Below are positions 1-8,924 of a stretch of DNA of 64,000 nt, one piece after another. The translations under genes and the position numbers were made by a program. The first letter of the stretch is position 1; each line of letters opens with the position of its first letter. The notes under the pieces were generated by a model. It saw only the letters and a program-made list of their open reading frames with translations. It ran no database searches and was not told the origin of the DNA. The DNA lies in the NCBI RefSeq assembly GCF_013366925.1, contig NZ_JAALDK010000001.1:1743089-1807088 (forward strand), in the 5' to 3' direction. This DNA comes from Paraburkholderia youngii. GTDB taxonomy: Bacteria > Pseudomonadota > Gammaproteobacteria > Burkholderiales > Burkholderiaceae.

Positions 1-718
1 GCGATGTCTGGACCTGCTTCACCCAGTGCTGGAAGTCAGCCTCGCTGGTGGCGGTCGCGATGAACTTCATGTCGGAGAAACCGGGTCCATTGAAATTGCC
101 CGACATGCCACGAAATTTCCCCTCCTCGTTTGCCATGAGGTGCAGCTGGGTCCGCATGCCTGCCATCGCATAAATCTGGCCGCCGAGCTGGGGAATGAAG
201 AAGGTCCCCATTGTTGAGTTGGAGGTGATGCTGAACGTCACCTCGCGATGTGCCGGAAATACCAGTTGATTGATCGTGGCGATTCCCAGCTCTGGATAGA
301 TGAAGATCCACTTCCAGTCGGTTGCGATGACATCGACGTTGATGGGCTGGCCGGGCACGTCGAGCGACCGGTACGGATCCAGCTCGTGTGTCGATTTCCA
401 CACGATGATTGCCAGTGTGACGATGATCAGGATCGGGATACCCCACACCACCGCTTCGATCCGCGTTGAATGTGCCCACTCGGGCATATACGTGGCGTTG
501 TGATTCGACGACCGGTACTGCCCCGCAAAGACAAAGGTCAGCACGATGGCCGGCAAGACCACAATCAGCATCAACGCGATGCATAGGATGATGAGGTCGC
601 GCTCCTGAAGGCCGACACTGCCCTTCGTGTTGAACAGGACCCAGCTGCAGCCACCGAGGCTTGACAGCCCTGCGATTATTGCAGCGGGACGAAGAACTTT
701 CCGGCAGATTTCTCTCAT
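1..718 (-). CDS. cyoA: Cytochrome o ubiquinol oxidase subunit II (partial, C-terminus off the window)
   Basis: Subunit II of the proton-pumping bo-type quinol oxidase, which passes electrons from ubiquinol to oxygen in the inner membrane. 239 residues are visible. A lipoprotein signal ends in LGGC with Cys24 as the likely lipidated residue. Two membrane segments follow, then a cupredoxin fold starting near DVIATDWKWIFIYPELGIA and containing the family-typical stretches FPAHREVTFSITSNS and FIPQLGGQIYAMAG. The start ATG at 718 follows an AAGGTG ribosome site. The 3' end is cut by the window edge, so cyoB and later genes would lie to the left. Family assignment is firm; the operon is inferred. 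Confidence 0.93.
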   Translation of the reverse strand, partial: MREICRKVLRPAAIIAGLSSLGGCSWVLFNTKGSVGLQERDLIILCIALMLIVVLPAIVLTFVFAGQYRSSNHNATYMPEWAHSTRIEAVVWGIPILIIVTLAIIVWKSTHELDPYRSLDVPGQPINVDVIATDWKWIFIYPELGIATINQLVFPAHREVTFSITSNSTMGTFFIPQLGGQIYAMAGMRTQLHLMANEEGKFRGMSGNFNGPGFSDMKFIATATSEADFQHWVKQVQTS

Positions 719-1167
719 ACAGGCACCTTGCTCTATGGCCGCTCTGAAAGCGGCAGGGAAAGGGTTGAAGGAAGAGGAACTTCATTCGATGGAGAAAAGC
801 TTAAGCGCAAGGTGGCGCACAACTCAAATGCACAATGGTGTGGGAACATCGCCGCATCGACACGAGTGAATCTCTATTCACACCTCACCCAAAGTGTCAT
901 TGCGGCCACATAGGGCATGGCCTAAATTCGTTCACAGGCCGACGCTCCAAACGCAGGTCTGCCGCACGTCCACGCATGACATCCCCTAGTCGGCGAAAGA
1001 TTCTTCGTAAATGCACGCGATATGTATAAACCGTAAGGTGCCGCTAGAGCCGTGGCAGCAGAACTATCAACCTTTAACCGCAACGCCCGCTTAGTGCATT
1101 GAACGTGACTTTTCTTCATGGCGGGTGCGCCATGAGGACACGTGTCCCGCTCAGAGGAGGATTTCTC
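719..1167. other. Intergenic region between cyoA and a divergent membrane-protein gene
   Basis: About 450 bases separate two divergently transcribed genes, so both promoters should lie here. I see no convincing gene, no clear -35/-10 pair and no long inverted repeat. Short open frames on both strands lack ribosome sites and recognisable protein sequence. Confidence 0.5.
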
Positions 1168-1656
1168 GTGCATCCCAAGAAAGCAACCAACATGATCGAC
1201 CCGATGGACTACAAGGACGTCTTATCCGAACGTATTCCCAAAGAACCCGTCGAGTTAGCGAAAAAATGGGACCTGCTTTTCAGCGCATCTGTCATCGCGG
1301 TATGCGTCTGGGCAGTGATTGAGACACCTTTGGAGCTTGGTGGCGCGCTTGATCCAACCGCGCTGCTTGCCTTGGTGGCGTCGGAGGTACTGCTCGGCCT
1401 CACTGGCACGGCTGCCGTAGCCAACCTGCGCTTTGCCCGTCAGTTCTTTACGTTCATCTGTGGAGTGAGCGTATTCGCCTTGGCACCAGCGCTACCCCTT
1501 GAGTACACGCGCTACGTTGCCATCGCAATCTTCTCGACGATTGAGTGCATTGCCAAAGCAGCGTGCGTTGCATCATTCGCCATCGCGTCGTTGGCGGGAG
1601 ACAGTGTTGGCGTTCACTTGAGCGTAAGAAAACGCACGACCAACGACCAAACATGA
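1168..1656 (+). CDS. Small multi-pass membrane protein, function unknown
   Basis: A 162-residue protein read from GTG at 1168, chosen because a strong AGAGGAGG site sits seven bases upstream; an in-frame ATG at 1192 is the alternative. The first 30 residues are charged and soluble. Four hydrophobic segments follow, beginning near FSASVIAVCVWAVI, then near the PTALLALVASEVLL stretch, FFTFICGVSVFALAP and YVAIAIFSTIECIAKAAC, and the tail is short and basic. I do not recognise the family. It is divergent from cyoA and convergent with the FixJ-type regulator gene. The good ribosome site and membrane pattern argue that it is real, but no role can be given. Confidence 0.6.
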   Translation: MHPKKATNMIDPMDYKDVLSERIPKEPVELAKKWDLLFSASVIAVCVWAVIETPLELGGALDPTALLALVASEVLLGLTGTAAVANLRFARQFFTFICGVSVFALAPALPLEYTRYVAIAIFSTIECIAKAACVASFAIASLAGDSVGVHLSVRKRTTNDQT

Positions 1657-1905
1657 GCTTGTGAGCCGCATTGTATCGGCCAAATCAGAGCGCCAGGCGG
1701 CCAGCGTCGACCCTTTGTGGGTCAGACGCAAGGCGCTTACGTGCAATCGCTCATACGAACGCGGCGCAGCATCAGTGCTAGACACCCCCGGATCGATGCT
1801 CGATTCGTCGCTAGCCGATCGGGAGCAGCGGGAGCTGGCGCGCACACGGCTTCCTGATGCATGGTCAGGTCGCTCGCGTAGTCTTCCGGCGATATGCCGA
1901 CCGCT

Positions 1906-2607
1906 TTACGCGACTTTTTGCAGCGCGGCGTTGGGCGCGCGGTCATGATGAAGTCTTCGCGCCATGCTGATCAGTTCGGCGAGCGAGCGTGCGTTCATCT
2001 TTCGCATGACCTGCCTGCGGTGCATCTTGACAGTGATCTCGGCGATGCCCATCTCGCCTCCCACCTGCTTGTTAAGGAGCCCGGTCACGACCAACGCCAT
2101 GACCTCGCGCTCGCGCCCACTGAGTGAGGCGTGGCGATCCCGGATCGACTGCATCTCGGCTTCCTCGCTCAATGCCACGCGGCTGCGCCCGATGGCGTGC
2201 CGGATAGCATCGAGCATGACCTGGTCGTCAAAGGGTTTGGTGAAAAATTCAAGCGCTCCAGCTTTCATGGCCTGCACTGTCATAGGCACGTCGCCGTAGC
2301 CAGTGATGAAGATGATCGGTGTGTGGGTACGCTCGGCGGCAATGAGATTCTGAAGGTCGAGGCCGCTGAGATCGGGAAGCATGACGTCCAGCACCAGGCA
2401 ACTCGGGGCCCGGACGCGTGGACGTTCGAGAAAGTCCCGTGCGCAGGCGTACGTCTCTGCCCTGAGACCTGCAAAGTGGATCATGGCTTCGAGCGCCTCA
2501 CGTACCGAGACATCGTCGTCGACGACGAAGACGACCGGCATGGCTTGCGCCAGCGAGAGTTCCGATTCACGTTCGACTACATATGCTGGTGTCATTGAGA
2601 ACTCCAT
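1906..2607 (-). CDS. FixJ/NarL-type response regulator (receiver + LuxR HTH)
   Basis: A 233-residue two-component regulator. The N-terminal receiver has the acidic cluster VVDDDVSVRE near residues 28-36, the phospho-acceptor Asp74 in LVLDVMLPDLSG and the conserved Lys in FFTKPFDD. The C-terminal LuxR/FixJ helix-turn-helix includes LSGREREVMALVVTGLLNKQ. The ATG at 2607 is preferred over longer frames because its paralogue at 8924 begins with the same pattern (ME..MTP....VERES). It lies 19 bases downstream of the single-domain receiver gene and the hybrid sensor gene, so it is probably the DNA-binding output of that system. Target genes are unknown. Confidence 0.9.
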   Translation of the reverse strand: MEFSMTPAYVVERESELSLAQAMPVVFVVDDDVSVREALEAMIHFAGLRAETYACARDFLERPRVRAPSCLVLDVMLPDLSGLDLQNLIAAERTHTPIIFITGYGDVPMTVQAMKAGALEFFTKPFDDQVMLDAIRHAIGRSRVALSEEAEMQSIRDRHASLSGREREVMALVVTGLLNKQVGGEMGIAEITVKMHRRQVMRKMNARSLAELISMARRLHHDRAPNAALQKVA

Positions 2608-2626
2608 TCTAAGGCACCTGGATGAA

Positions 2627-2998
2627 TTATTTGGCGTAGAGCGCGGCCCGGATCGCCCCGAGTAGAGAGGTATCGCTGAATGGCTTGAAGAGACATTCAA
2701 CGGCGCCCTTTTCTAACACGCGTAGGCGGAGGGCTTCATCGCCATGCGCCGTGATGAAGATGATCGGAACGGTTTGGCGGCGCTGCTGCAGTTTGCGCTG
2801 CAGGTCCCAGCCGGACATACCGGGCATGCACATATCGAGGATCAGGCAGCGCGCCTCGCCAACACAGCTGGAGGCCAGGAACGCCTCCGCCGAAGAAAAG
2901 GCGCGCGACGCGAAGCCGAACTCGCCCAACAGGTCAGGTAGAGATTCGCGTACCGACTCGTCGTCGTCGACCACCGCGATAAGCGAGCGTTCGATCAT
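2627..2998 (-). CDS. Single-domain response regulator (receiver only)
   Basis: A 123-residue CheY-like receiver without an output domain. It shows IAVVDDDESVRES, the phospho-acceptor Asp in LILDMCMPGMSG, the switch Thr in IIFITAHGD and the Lys of LFKPFSD. Start ATG 2998 shares one base with the kinase stop codon (TGATG), so the two are translationally coupled. An upstream in-frame extension falls inside the kinase gene and is not credible. Such stand-alone receivers often shuttle phosphate between a kinase and a second regulator, and here a FixJ-type regulator follows directly. Its exact role is inferred. Confidence 0.88.
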   Translation of the reverse strand: MIERSLIAVVDDDESVRESLPDLLGEFGFASRAFSSAEAFLASSCVGEARCLILDMCMPGMSGWDLQRKLQQRRQTVPIIFITAHGDEALRLRVLEKGAVECLFKPFSDTSLLGAIRAALYAK

Positions 2999-5796
2999 CA
3001 CGGGTCGCTCACGATCTGCTGTATGTCCGAGCGCAGCTGCAGGCCCTTGTCTGCAGAACCGTCCGCGGCCGCCATGCGTTCGGCTCGACACGGGATCGAG
3101 AATGAAAAGGTGGCACCAAAACGCTCGTTCGAGGTGGCCCACAAGCGACCACCGTGGCGCTCGATGATGCAGCGGCTTACGGACAGCCCGATGCCCAATC
3201 CTTCCCTCTTGGTCGTAAAAAACGCGTCGAAGAGCCTGTCCGCATGCTGCGGGGCGATGCCCTCGCCGGAATCAGTCACAGCGAGTCGTACGTGGTCACC
3301 ATCGTCGCGCTCTATTTTGACCAGCATCTGCCGTGAGCGGTCATCGATGCCATTCATCGCCTCCATGGCGTTGAGAAGAAGGTTCAGCACCACCTGCTGG
3401 AGCTGGACCCTGTCGCCTATGGCCGTCGGCAGGTTGTCGGCCGTCTCCAGTCGTAGCACGATCCGCTTCTTGCGAAGCTCTGCGCGCAGCAGTTCGATGA
3501 CGTCGTTTGCGGCTTCGACCAGATCGACGGCATCCGCTGTTACCGCCCTCTTGCTGAATAGCGCGCGCAGACGTGTCATCATCTCCGAGGCACGCTGTCC
3601 GTCCCGGATCGTGCGCTTCACGGTGCCGAGCGCGCCCTCGACATTCGGTGGCTGTGCGCTCAGCATGCGCAAGCCTGTGTTGGCGTTGGTCATGATGCCG
3701 GCCAGCGGCTGGTTGATCTCGTGCGCAATCGAGGCGGTCAGCGCTCCCAGGCTGTTGACCCGGCTTGCGTGCGCCAATTCGGCGCGCAGGCCATAGAGCG
3801 CTTCTTCGGACTCGCGGCGTTCGGTGACATCATGTACGGCGCCGATGTAGTCCAGCCGGCCCTGCGCGTTACGCGTGGCGTGGGCCTGTATGCGCACATA
3901 TCTGACTGAGCCGTCGGACAGCAGCAGGCGGTGCTCGAATTCCAGGTGCTGGCCATCCTGCGCCCGCTCGATCATTTCATGCAGCAGATGAAGATCGCCA
4001 GGGTGGACTCGCGCGGCGATCGTGTCCAGCGTGATTGTCACCCCTGGCTCGAGGCCGAAGATTCGATAGAGATGTTCCGACCAGGTGAATGAACCAGTCT
4101 CTGGGCGCCAGCTAAAGCTTCCGCTCAATGTGAGCTGCTCCACTTTGGCCATCAACGCCGCGCTCTTGCGCAATTGCTCCTGCGCCTGCTTGCGTGCGGT
4201 GATGTCACGTGTGACGCCCAATTGCACGATCGCGCCGTCGCTGTCGTGCATCGGCGCGGCATGGGTTTCGAGGTGCCTTCGCTCGCAGTGTGGCGAGATT
4301 AAGTCGAACTCCAGGACGCCATCCCTTCCCGAGCAAATGTTTCTGTTGAACTCGACATACCGCGCGCGATGTTCAGGAGCAACGAAATCGAAGTAAGACG
4401 CACCGATCGCGCCTTCCGCACGCAACGATCCCAAAGCGCGGCGTCCAGCCGAATTGATCCACAATACCGTACCGTTGTTAGCGAGGACCGTCACGCTTTC
4501 CGGTGTCGTGTCCACGATCGCACGGAAACGCTCCTCGCTTCGCTTCAGTGCGAGTTCGCTCCGTGCACGCTCGATCGCGATACTCGCGAGGTGTGTAAGC
4601 CGTCCTGTGAGATCGGTTTGAAACGGAGTGGGGATTCCAGGCTCCGACCGGAATATCGCGAATGTTCCCAGCACTTCGTTTGTACGCGACAGAATCGGCG
4701 TCGCCCAACACGCGCGCAGACCGTGCGCGAGAGTCAGGTCGCGCCATGCCCGTGGCCAGCGTGACTCGGTCGCGATATCTGATACGACTATCTGCTCGCC
4801 GAGGGATGCTGCTAATCCGCAGGGTCCCATGTCCAGGTGGACGCGGCCGCCACTCGACGGATAGGTGTAGGTCAAAGCGAGGCCTGGCGCGTTCACCCGC
4901 TGGAATGTCATTTCGCCGGGATCGATCAACGCGATGCTGCAGAAGCTGTCGCTCGCGATCTGTTCGACCAACAGGCATAAGTCATCGAGAACCGTGGGCA
5001 GAGGCAGGCCCATGGCGACCATTTCGAGCAGGCGCTTCTCGCCTGCAAGCAACGCCTCGGCCCGCTTACGGTCGTCGATGTCCGTCTGCAAGAAGTACCA
5101 AAGAGCGATTCGCCCCTCCTTATCCCGCAACGGAAAGCCCTGTACGCGAAACCACCGATAAACGCCGTCGTCGCGACGATGGCGGGACTCAAAATCGTAT
5201 GGCTCGCCGGTTCTGATCGACGCATAAAAACGGGCAACAGTCGCGCGTCGATCATCCGGGTGGGTAAAGTCTCTGCTAGTCCACTGCTTTAGTTCTTCAA
5301 CCGTCGCGCCAGAATATTTGAGCGTATGGCGGTTGGCGTGACATACCTCTCCCTCCGGCGTAAAAAGAATCACACGCGTAGGCAGCCCGTCTACGATTAG
5401 CCGAAAGCGCTCCTGGTCTGCCCGCAGCGCAGCTTCGGCCTGCTTACGGTCCTCGATATCCGTGTTGATACCGCACCACTTCACGACTTTTCCGGCAGCA
5501 TCGACGACTGGGCTGACACAGCATAGAAACCAGCGATACGTGCCATCGAAGCGACGCATTCGCGCTTCCGCCTCGCCCCGCACGCCGGAAGCAACGACGA
5601 CTCGCCAGACCTCCAGCAGTGCGGCTCGGTCCTCGGGATGGATCGCCGACTGCCAGCCCTCGCCGCACGCGTGCTCTACGGAAAGCCCCGTATATTCGCA
5701 CCAGGGGCGATTGACGAATTCAATGCGGCCGTCCGGCACTGCGGTCCATACCAGGCCCGGGAGCGCATCCACAGTTCGACTGAGCTCATCTTCCAT
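2998..5796 (-). CDS. Soluble multi-sensor histidine kinase (PAS-PAS-GAF-PAS-PAS-HisKA-HATPase)
   Basis: A 932-residue kinase with no membrane segment, so a cytoplasmic sensor is likely. Domains in order: two PAS/PAC repeats in the first ~250 residues (WCGINTDIEDRKQAE marks the end of the first), a GAF domain (about 260-410), two more PAS/PAC repeats (about 420-670), the HisKA helix with phospho-acceptor His near residue 692 in SIAHEINQPLAGI, and a HATPase domain with NLLLNAMEAM, DSGEGI and GLGIGLS. This layout resembles FixL-like kinases of Burkholderiales. The ATG at 5796 is chosen where the first PAS domain begins; the frame stays open upstream to 6300 but runs through a repeat and a broken gene. 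It is coupled to both regulators downstream. The signal is unknown. Confidence 0.88.
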   Translation of the reverse strand: MEDELSRTVDALPGLVWTAVPDGRIEFVNRPWCEYTGLSVEHACGEGWQSAIHPEDRAALLEVWRVVVASGVRGEAEARMRRFDGTYRWFLCCVSPVVDAAGKVVKWCGINTDIEDRKQAEAALRADQERFRLIVDGLPTRVILFTPEGEVCHANRHTLKYSGATVEELKQWTSRDFTHPDDRRATVARFYASIRTGEPYDFESRHRRDDGVYRWFRVQGFPLRDKEGRIALWYFLQTDIDDRKRAEALLAGEKRLLEMVAMGLPLPTVLDDLCLLVEQIASDSFCSIALIDPGEMTFQRVNAPGLALTYTYPSSGGRVHLDMGPCGLAASLGEQIVVSDIATESRWPRAWRDLTLAHGLRACWATPILSRTNEVLGTFAIFRSEPGIPTPFQTDLTGRLTHLASIAIERARSELALKRSEERFRAIVDTTPESVTVLANNGTVLWINSAGRRALGSLRAEGAIGASYFDFVAPEHRARYVEFNRNICSGRDGVLEFDLISPHCERRHLETHAAPMHDSDGAIVQLGVTRDITARKQAQEQLRKSAALMAKVEQLTLSGSFSWRPETGSFTWSEHLYRIFGLEPGVTITLDTIAARVHPGDLHLLHEMIERAQDGQHLEFEHRLLLSDGSVRYVRIQAHATRNAQGRLDYIGAVHDVTERRESEEALYGLRAELAHASRVNSLGALTASIAHEINQPLAGIMTNANTGLRMLSAQPPNVEGALGTVKRTIRDGQRASEMMTRLRALFSKRAVTADAVDLVEAANDVIELLRAELRKKRIVLRLETADNLPTAIGDRVQLQQVVLNLLLNAMEAMNGIDDRSRQMLVKIERDDGDHVRLAVTDSGEGIAPQHADRLFDAFFTTKREGLGIGLSVSRCIIERHGGRLWATSNERFGATFSFSIPCRAERMAAADGSADKGLQLRSDIQQIVSDP

Positions 5797-5962
5797 TGCG
5801 GTTCTTCTCTGCAGGATGTGCTGGCCTGACAGCGCTCGGTCGGCACCAGCAGCCGGGGCGGCGTTCGGCGAACTCGTGCTGCGTTTCTGGACGTCCGAAA
5901 AGGCGCACACGCCTATGGCTCGAAAAATATTAAGTATTCCATTCAGAATAAATCGTTCCGAT

Positions 5963-6040
5963 GGGACCATTATTAGTGAGAAGGTGCACGGAAGTCGTGA
6001 GGAGGCGGTGATGTCGAGGTGGAGTTTTGGTGAGGACGGC
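5963..6040. repeat. 78-bp segment repeated at 10437-10514 (copy A)
   Basis: An ungapped match between 5963-6040 and 10437-10514, identical at 65 of 78 positions by hand count. Both copies lie upstream of minus-strand operons (the kinase operon at 5796, the small-gene operon at 10342), so a shared promoter or leader is one explanation. In the plus direction both read MSRW(S/N)FGEDG in frame, with several changes at third codon positions, so a mobile or coding remnant is the alternative. Confidence 0.65.
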
Positions 6041-6049
6041 TTTCGGCGA

Positions 6050-6253
6050 TCAGAGCCCCCCGGTGGCGTAACTCGAATCCAATGCGCGGAGATCTCGCCA
6101 TCGATACCGCACTTGAGGTTCTTGCCGACGACGATCCTCTCGTACGAGCGCGACGCAGTTCGCAACTTCGAACGCGTTCGACATCGCATAGTATTCCGGC
6201 CTGCCTTTGATAATTTCGATGGAGCCTTGACGGTAGTTGTCGACCTTCGCCAT
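6050..6253 (-). pseudogene. Frameshifted gene remnant, family uncertain
   Basis: A 67-codon frame starting MAKVDNYRQGSIEIIKG reads like genuine protein until roughly MSNAFEVAN, after which the sense appears to move to a neighbouring frame reading SYERIVVGKNLK and then decays. The switch between two protein-like frames suggests a frameshifted, truncated gene rather than a functional short protein. It resembles the N-terminus of a small cupin-like protein associated with aromatic dioxygenases, but I cannot name the family with confidence. It is flanked by the short repeat (5963-6040) and the start of the 1.8-kb duplication, consistent with rearranged DNA. Confidence 0.4.
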
Positions 6254-6281
6254 ACAGCGCCTCGACGTAGGGGGATGCTCA

Positions 6282-8100
6282 TGCGGACGGTATTCAGCAA
6301 AGCTATAATTCCGACAACCGACCGGCTGGTGGAGAGACCCGATGGACGACCTCCGAGTGGGGAACTGGGTGGTCACCCCCAGCCTCAATAGCATCTCTTC
6401 CCTGGGCAGGACCGTTCGCGTCGAGCCAAAGGTAATGAAAGTCCTGGTGTGCCTGGCCCAGCACCCGGGCGACACGGTTTCCAAAGAGCAGCTTTTTCAA
6501 GCCGTGTGGCCCAGGACCGTGGTGACCGAGGATGTATTGAAGCGCTGCATCGCTGCGTTGCGCCGCGCCTTTGACGACGATGCCCGCGATCCACGCGTCA
6601 TCGAGACTATTTCGAAACGAGGCTACCGGCTGGTCGCACCCGTAACCGCAGGCAGCGCCACGCCAGCCCCCACCGAGAGTGTGATAAACGATTCCATCGC
6701 GGTGCTGCCGTTCGTCAACATGAGCGCAGATCCGGAGCACGAATACTTTGCCGACGGAATCACTGAAGAAATCATCGACGCGTTAGCCCAGATCCGGGAG
6801 CTTCACGTCGTGGCGCGGAGTTCCGCCTTCTCGTTCAAGGGTAAGCACATCGACCTGCGCATTGTTGGCGAGCAACTTAACGTGCGCACCGTTCTCGAGG
6901 GAAGCGTGCGCAGAGCGAAAAACCGTCTGCGTATCACGGCACAACTCGTGTCTGCAGTGGACGGATATCATCTTTGGTCGGAGCACTATGACCGTGAGCT
7001 AAAGGATGTATTCGCAATTCAGGAGGAGATTGCCCAGGCGATCGTGCAGCGCTTGAAGATCACGTTCCCGTGGGGTACGAAGAACCTGGTGAACCCTGGA
7101 ACCCCGAATCTCGAGGCCTACGAGTCCTACCTAAAGGGTCACGCCCTGCTCTACAAAAGGGGGCCCGCTATTGCCCATGCCCTCGCCTGTTGCCAGCGGG
7201 CAGTGGATCTCGATCCAGGCTATGCATTGGCGTGGGCCGATCTTGCCGATTGCTACTCGATGCTTTGCTTCTACGGGTTTGCAGCTCCTCAGGCTTTCAT
7301 GCCAAAGGCCATAGAGGCCGCTCGACACGCGGTGACACTGGATCCGTCGCTCGCCGAAGCACACTGCGTCCTGGGTGTCGCCTCCCTGCTCTGGGCCTGG
7401 AACACGGCGGAGGCCGAGCATGAGTTTCTTTGCGCACTACAGCTGAATCCGAAGTACATCTCTGCACTCGGATGGTACGGAAGCGCTTATCTCCAGTTCT
7501 CGGAAGGGCGGCTGGTGGAGGGAATGGAGCAGGCCAAGCTAGCGCTGGCAGCGGACCCGCTATCGGCCTACGCACACGCCATATACGCACTGGCTTGTAC
7601 TGTCGCAGGCAAGACCGGGGAGGGCGTGGAGGCCGCCAGGCGCGCCGTCCAACTCGATCCGGAGAGCTTCCTTGCTAACTGGGTGCTGCAGATGGCACTG
7701 CTGGTGAATGGTCAGTTCGAAGCGTCCATCGCGGCGGGAGAATCGGCATTGGCGATGTCCGGCCGGCACCCTTGGTCCATGGCCTGGCTTGCCGTGGCCC
7801 TCGCAAGTTTGGGTAAAGCCACTGAGGCCGACGCGGTTTACGCGGAAATGCAGGCCCGAGCGCGTCGTGAATACGTTACGCCGACGTCACTCGCTATCGC
7901 GGCTTGCGCGGCGGCGAGGGAAGATGAGGCGATTCGCTACGCCCGCGAAGCGTACGAAATCCGCGACACCAATTTATTTTACTTTTCCAGATATTTTCCT
8001 TTGTCATACCGGTTGTATCGTTATCCGCAGTTTTGCGAAATCATTGCACGGATGGGGCACAGTGATTGGTTGCGCGATGAGCCGCCGCTAACGGTTGCGC
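6282..8100. repeat. Direct duplication, copy A (partner 11015-12833)
   Basis: Near-identical sequence recurs 4733 bp to the right. Identity starts about 60 bases before the start codon (shared CGGTATTCAGCAAAGCTATA and the same ribosome site) and runs through nearly the whole wHTH/TolB/TPR gene, with the N-terminal half best conserved and the C-terminal end diverging. The boundaries given are approximate. Confidence 0.85.
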
Positions 8101-8153
8101 AGGAGCCACGCAGCACAATTTTGCGCGCTGCTCCACCTGACAAGGCTCTTTAG
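6342..8153 (+). CDS. Winged-helix / TolB-like / TPR regulator (copy A)
   Basis: A 603-residue protein. Residues 1-101 form an OmpR/CadC-type winged helix (VSKEQLFQAVWPRTVVTEDV, ISKRGYRLVAPV). Residues about 118-237 match the TolB-like/FlgO-type N-terminal domain seen in many adenylate cyclases (SIAVLPFVNMSADPEHEYFADGI, VLEGSVRR). The rest is a TPR array with repeats of the A..C...A..LDP.YA type. No transmembrane helix is evident, unlike CadC itself. The start ATG has GGTGGAGAG about ten bases upstream. It is probably a DNA-binding regulator with protein-protein interaction repeats; target and signal are unknown. A near-identical paralogue lies at 11075-12856, with a FixJ-type regulator gene convergent to each copy or nearby. 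Confidence 0.85.
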   Translation: MDDLRVGNWVVTPSLNSISSLGRTVRVEPKVMKVLVCLAQHPGDTVSKEQLFQAVWPRTVVTEDVLKRCIAALRRAFDDDARDPRVIETISKRGYRLVAPVTAGSATPAPTESVINDSIAVLPFVNMSADPEHEYFADGITEEIIDALAQIRELHVVARSSAFSFKGKHIDLRIVGEQLNVRTVLEGSVRRAKNRLRITAQLVSAVDGYHLWSEHYDRELKDVFAIQEEIAQAIVQRLKITFPWGTKNLVNPGTPNLEAYESYLKGHALLYKRGPAIAHALACCQRAVDLDPGYALAWADLADCYSMLCFYGFAAPQAFMPKAIEAARHAVTLDPSLAEAHCVLGVASLLWAWNTAEAEHEFLCALQLNPKYISALGWYGSAYLQFSEGRLVEGMEQAKLALAADPLSAYAHAIYALACTVAGKTGEGVEAARRAVQLDPESFLANWVLQMALLVNGQFEASIAAGESALAMSGRHPWSMAWLAVALASLGKATEADAVYAEMQARARREYVTPTSLAIAACAAAREDEAIRYAREAYEIRDTNLFYFSRYFPLSYRLYRYPQFCEIIARMGHSDWLRDEPPLTVAQEPRSTILRAAPPDKAL

Positions 8154-8174
8154 ATGGTCATGCAACTGGCTGCT

Positions 8175-8924
8175 CTATTCGAATAACGGACTTGCTGCCA
8201 CGGCGCAATACCCCCCATCGCTCACGAAGCTGCGTTGCAGCACCGCCCGTGGGGCGAGTTCAGGATGAAGTCTCCACTCCATGCTTATCAGATCGGCGAG
8301 CGAGCGGGCGCTCATCTTTCGCATGACGTGCCTGCGGTGCATCTTCACAGTGATTTCGCAGATGCCCAATTGGCCCCCCACCTGCTTGTTCAGAAGGCCG
8401 GTCACCACCAACGCCATCACTTCGCGCTCGCGTTGACTGAGCGCGGTGTAGCGATCCTGGATCGCCTGCAACTCGGCCTCCTCGCGCATTGCCGCACGGC
8501 TGCGCTCGATAGCCAGGCGAATGACATCGAGCAGGACATGGTCGTCAAAGGGCTTGGTGAGAATATCAAACGCCCCGGCTTTCATGGCCCACACCGCCGT
8601 GCGCACCTCGTCGAAGCCGGTCATGAAGATGATCGGCATGTCGGTACGCTCGGTTGCAATCAGTTTCTGCAGGTCGAGGCCGCCGAGTTCGGGAAGACTG
8701 ACGTCCAGCACCAGGCAGTTCGGGACCATCGGACGCGGGCGCCCAAGAAAGTCCTGCGCGCAAGCAAACATCTCAGGAATGAGGCCGGCAGAGCGAACCA
8801 TTGCTTCGAGCGACTCACGCACCGAAACGTCATCGTCGACGACAAATACCACCGGCGTGTCGTGCGCTGACGACGATTCCGATTCGCGTTCAACTGCGTG
8901 GCAGGGTGTCATAACAAGCTCCAT
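8175..8924 (-). CDS. FixJ/NarL-type response regulator, paralogue of 1906-2607
   Basis: 249 residues: a receiver with FVVDDDVSVRES, phospho-acceptor Asp74 in LVLDVSLPELGG and ILTKPFDDH, then a LuxR-type HTH including LSQREREVMALVVTGLLNKQ. It is clearly a duplicate of the regulator at 1906-2607, with the same N-terminal pattern, but has a longer C-terminal tail after the HTH. The ATG at 8924 follows directly on the stop codon of the GlxA-type gene (TGAATG), so the two are co-translated. No kinase gene is adjacent; the kinase at 2998-5796 could serve both regulators. That link is inference. Confidence 0.9.
   Translation of the reverse strand: MELVMTPCHAVERESESSSAHDTPVVFVVDDDVSVRESLEAMVRSAGLIPEMFACAQDFLGRPRPMVPNCLVLDVSLPELGGLDLQKLIATERTDMPIIFMTGFDEVRTAVWAMKAGAFDILTKPFDDHVLLDVIRLAIERSRAAMREEAELQAIQDRYTALSQREREVMALVVTGLLNKQVGGQLGICEITVKMHRRHVMRKMSARSLADLISMEWRLHPELAPRAVLQRSFVSDGGYCAVAASPLFE

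Noticed and set aside
1661-1948. Plus-strand frame after the membrane-protein gene
   Set aside because: No ribosome site, no protein-like pattern, and it overlaps the end of the FixJ-type gene.
5797-6300. In-frame N-terminal extension of the histidine kinase
   Set aside because: The added sequence crosses the 78-bp repeat and a frameshifted remnant and shows no domain; the first PAS domain begins at ATG 5796.
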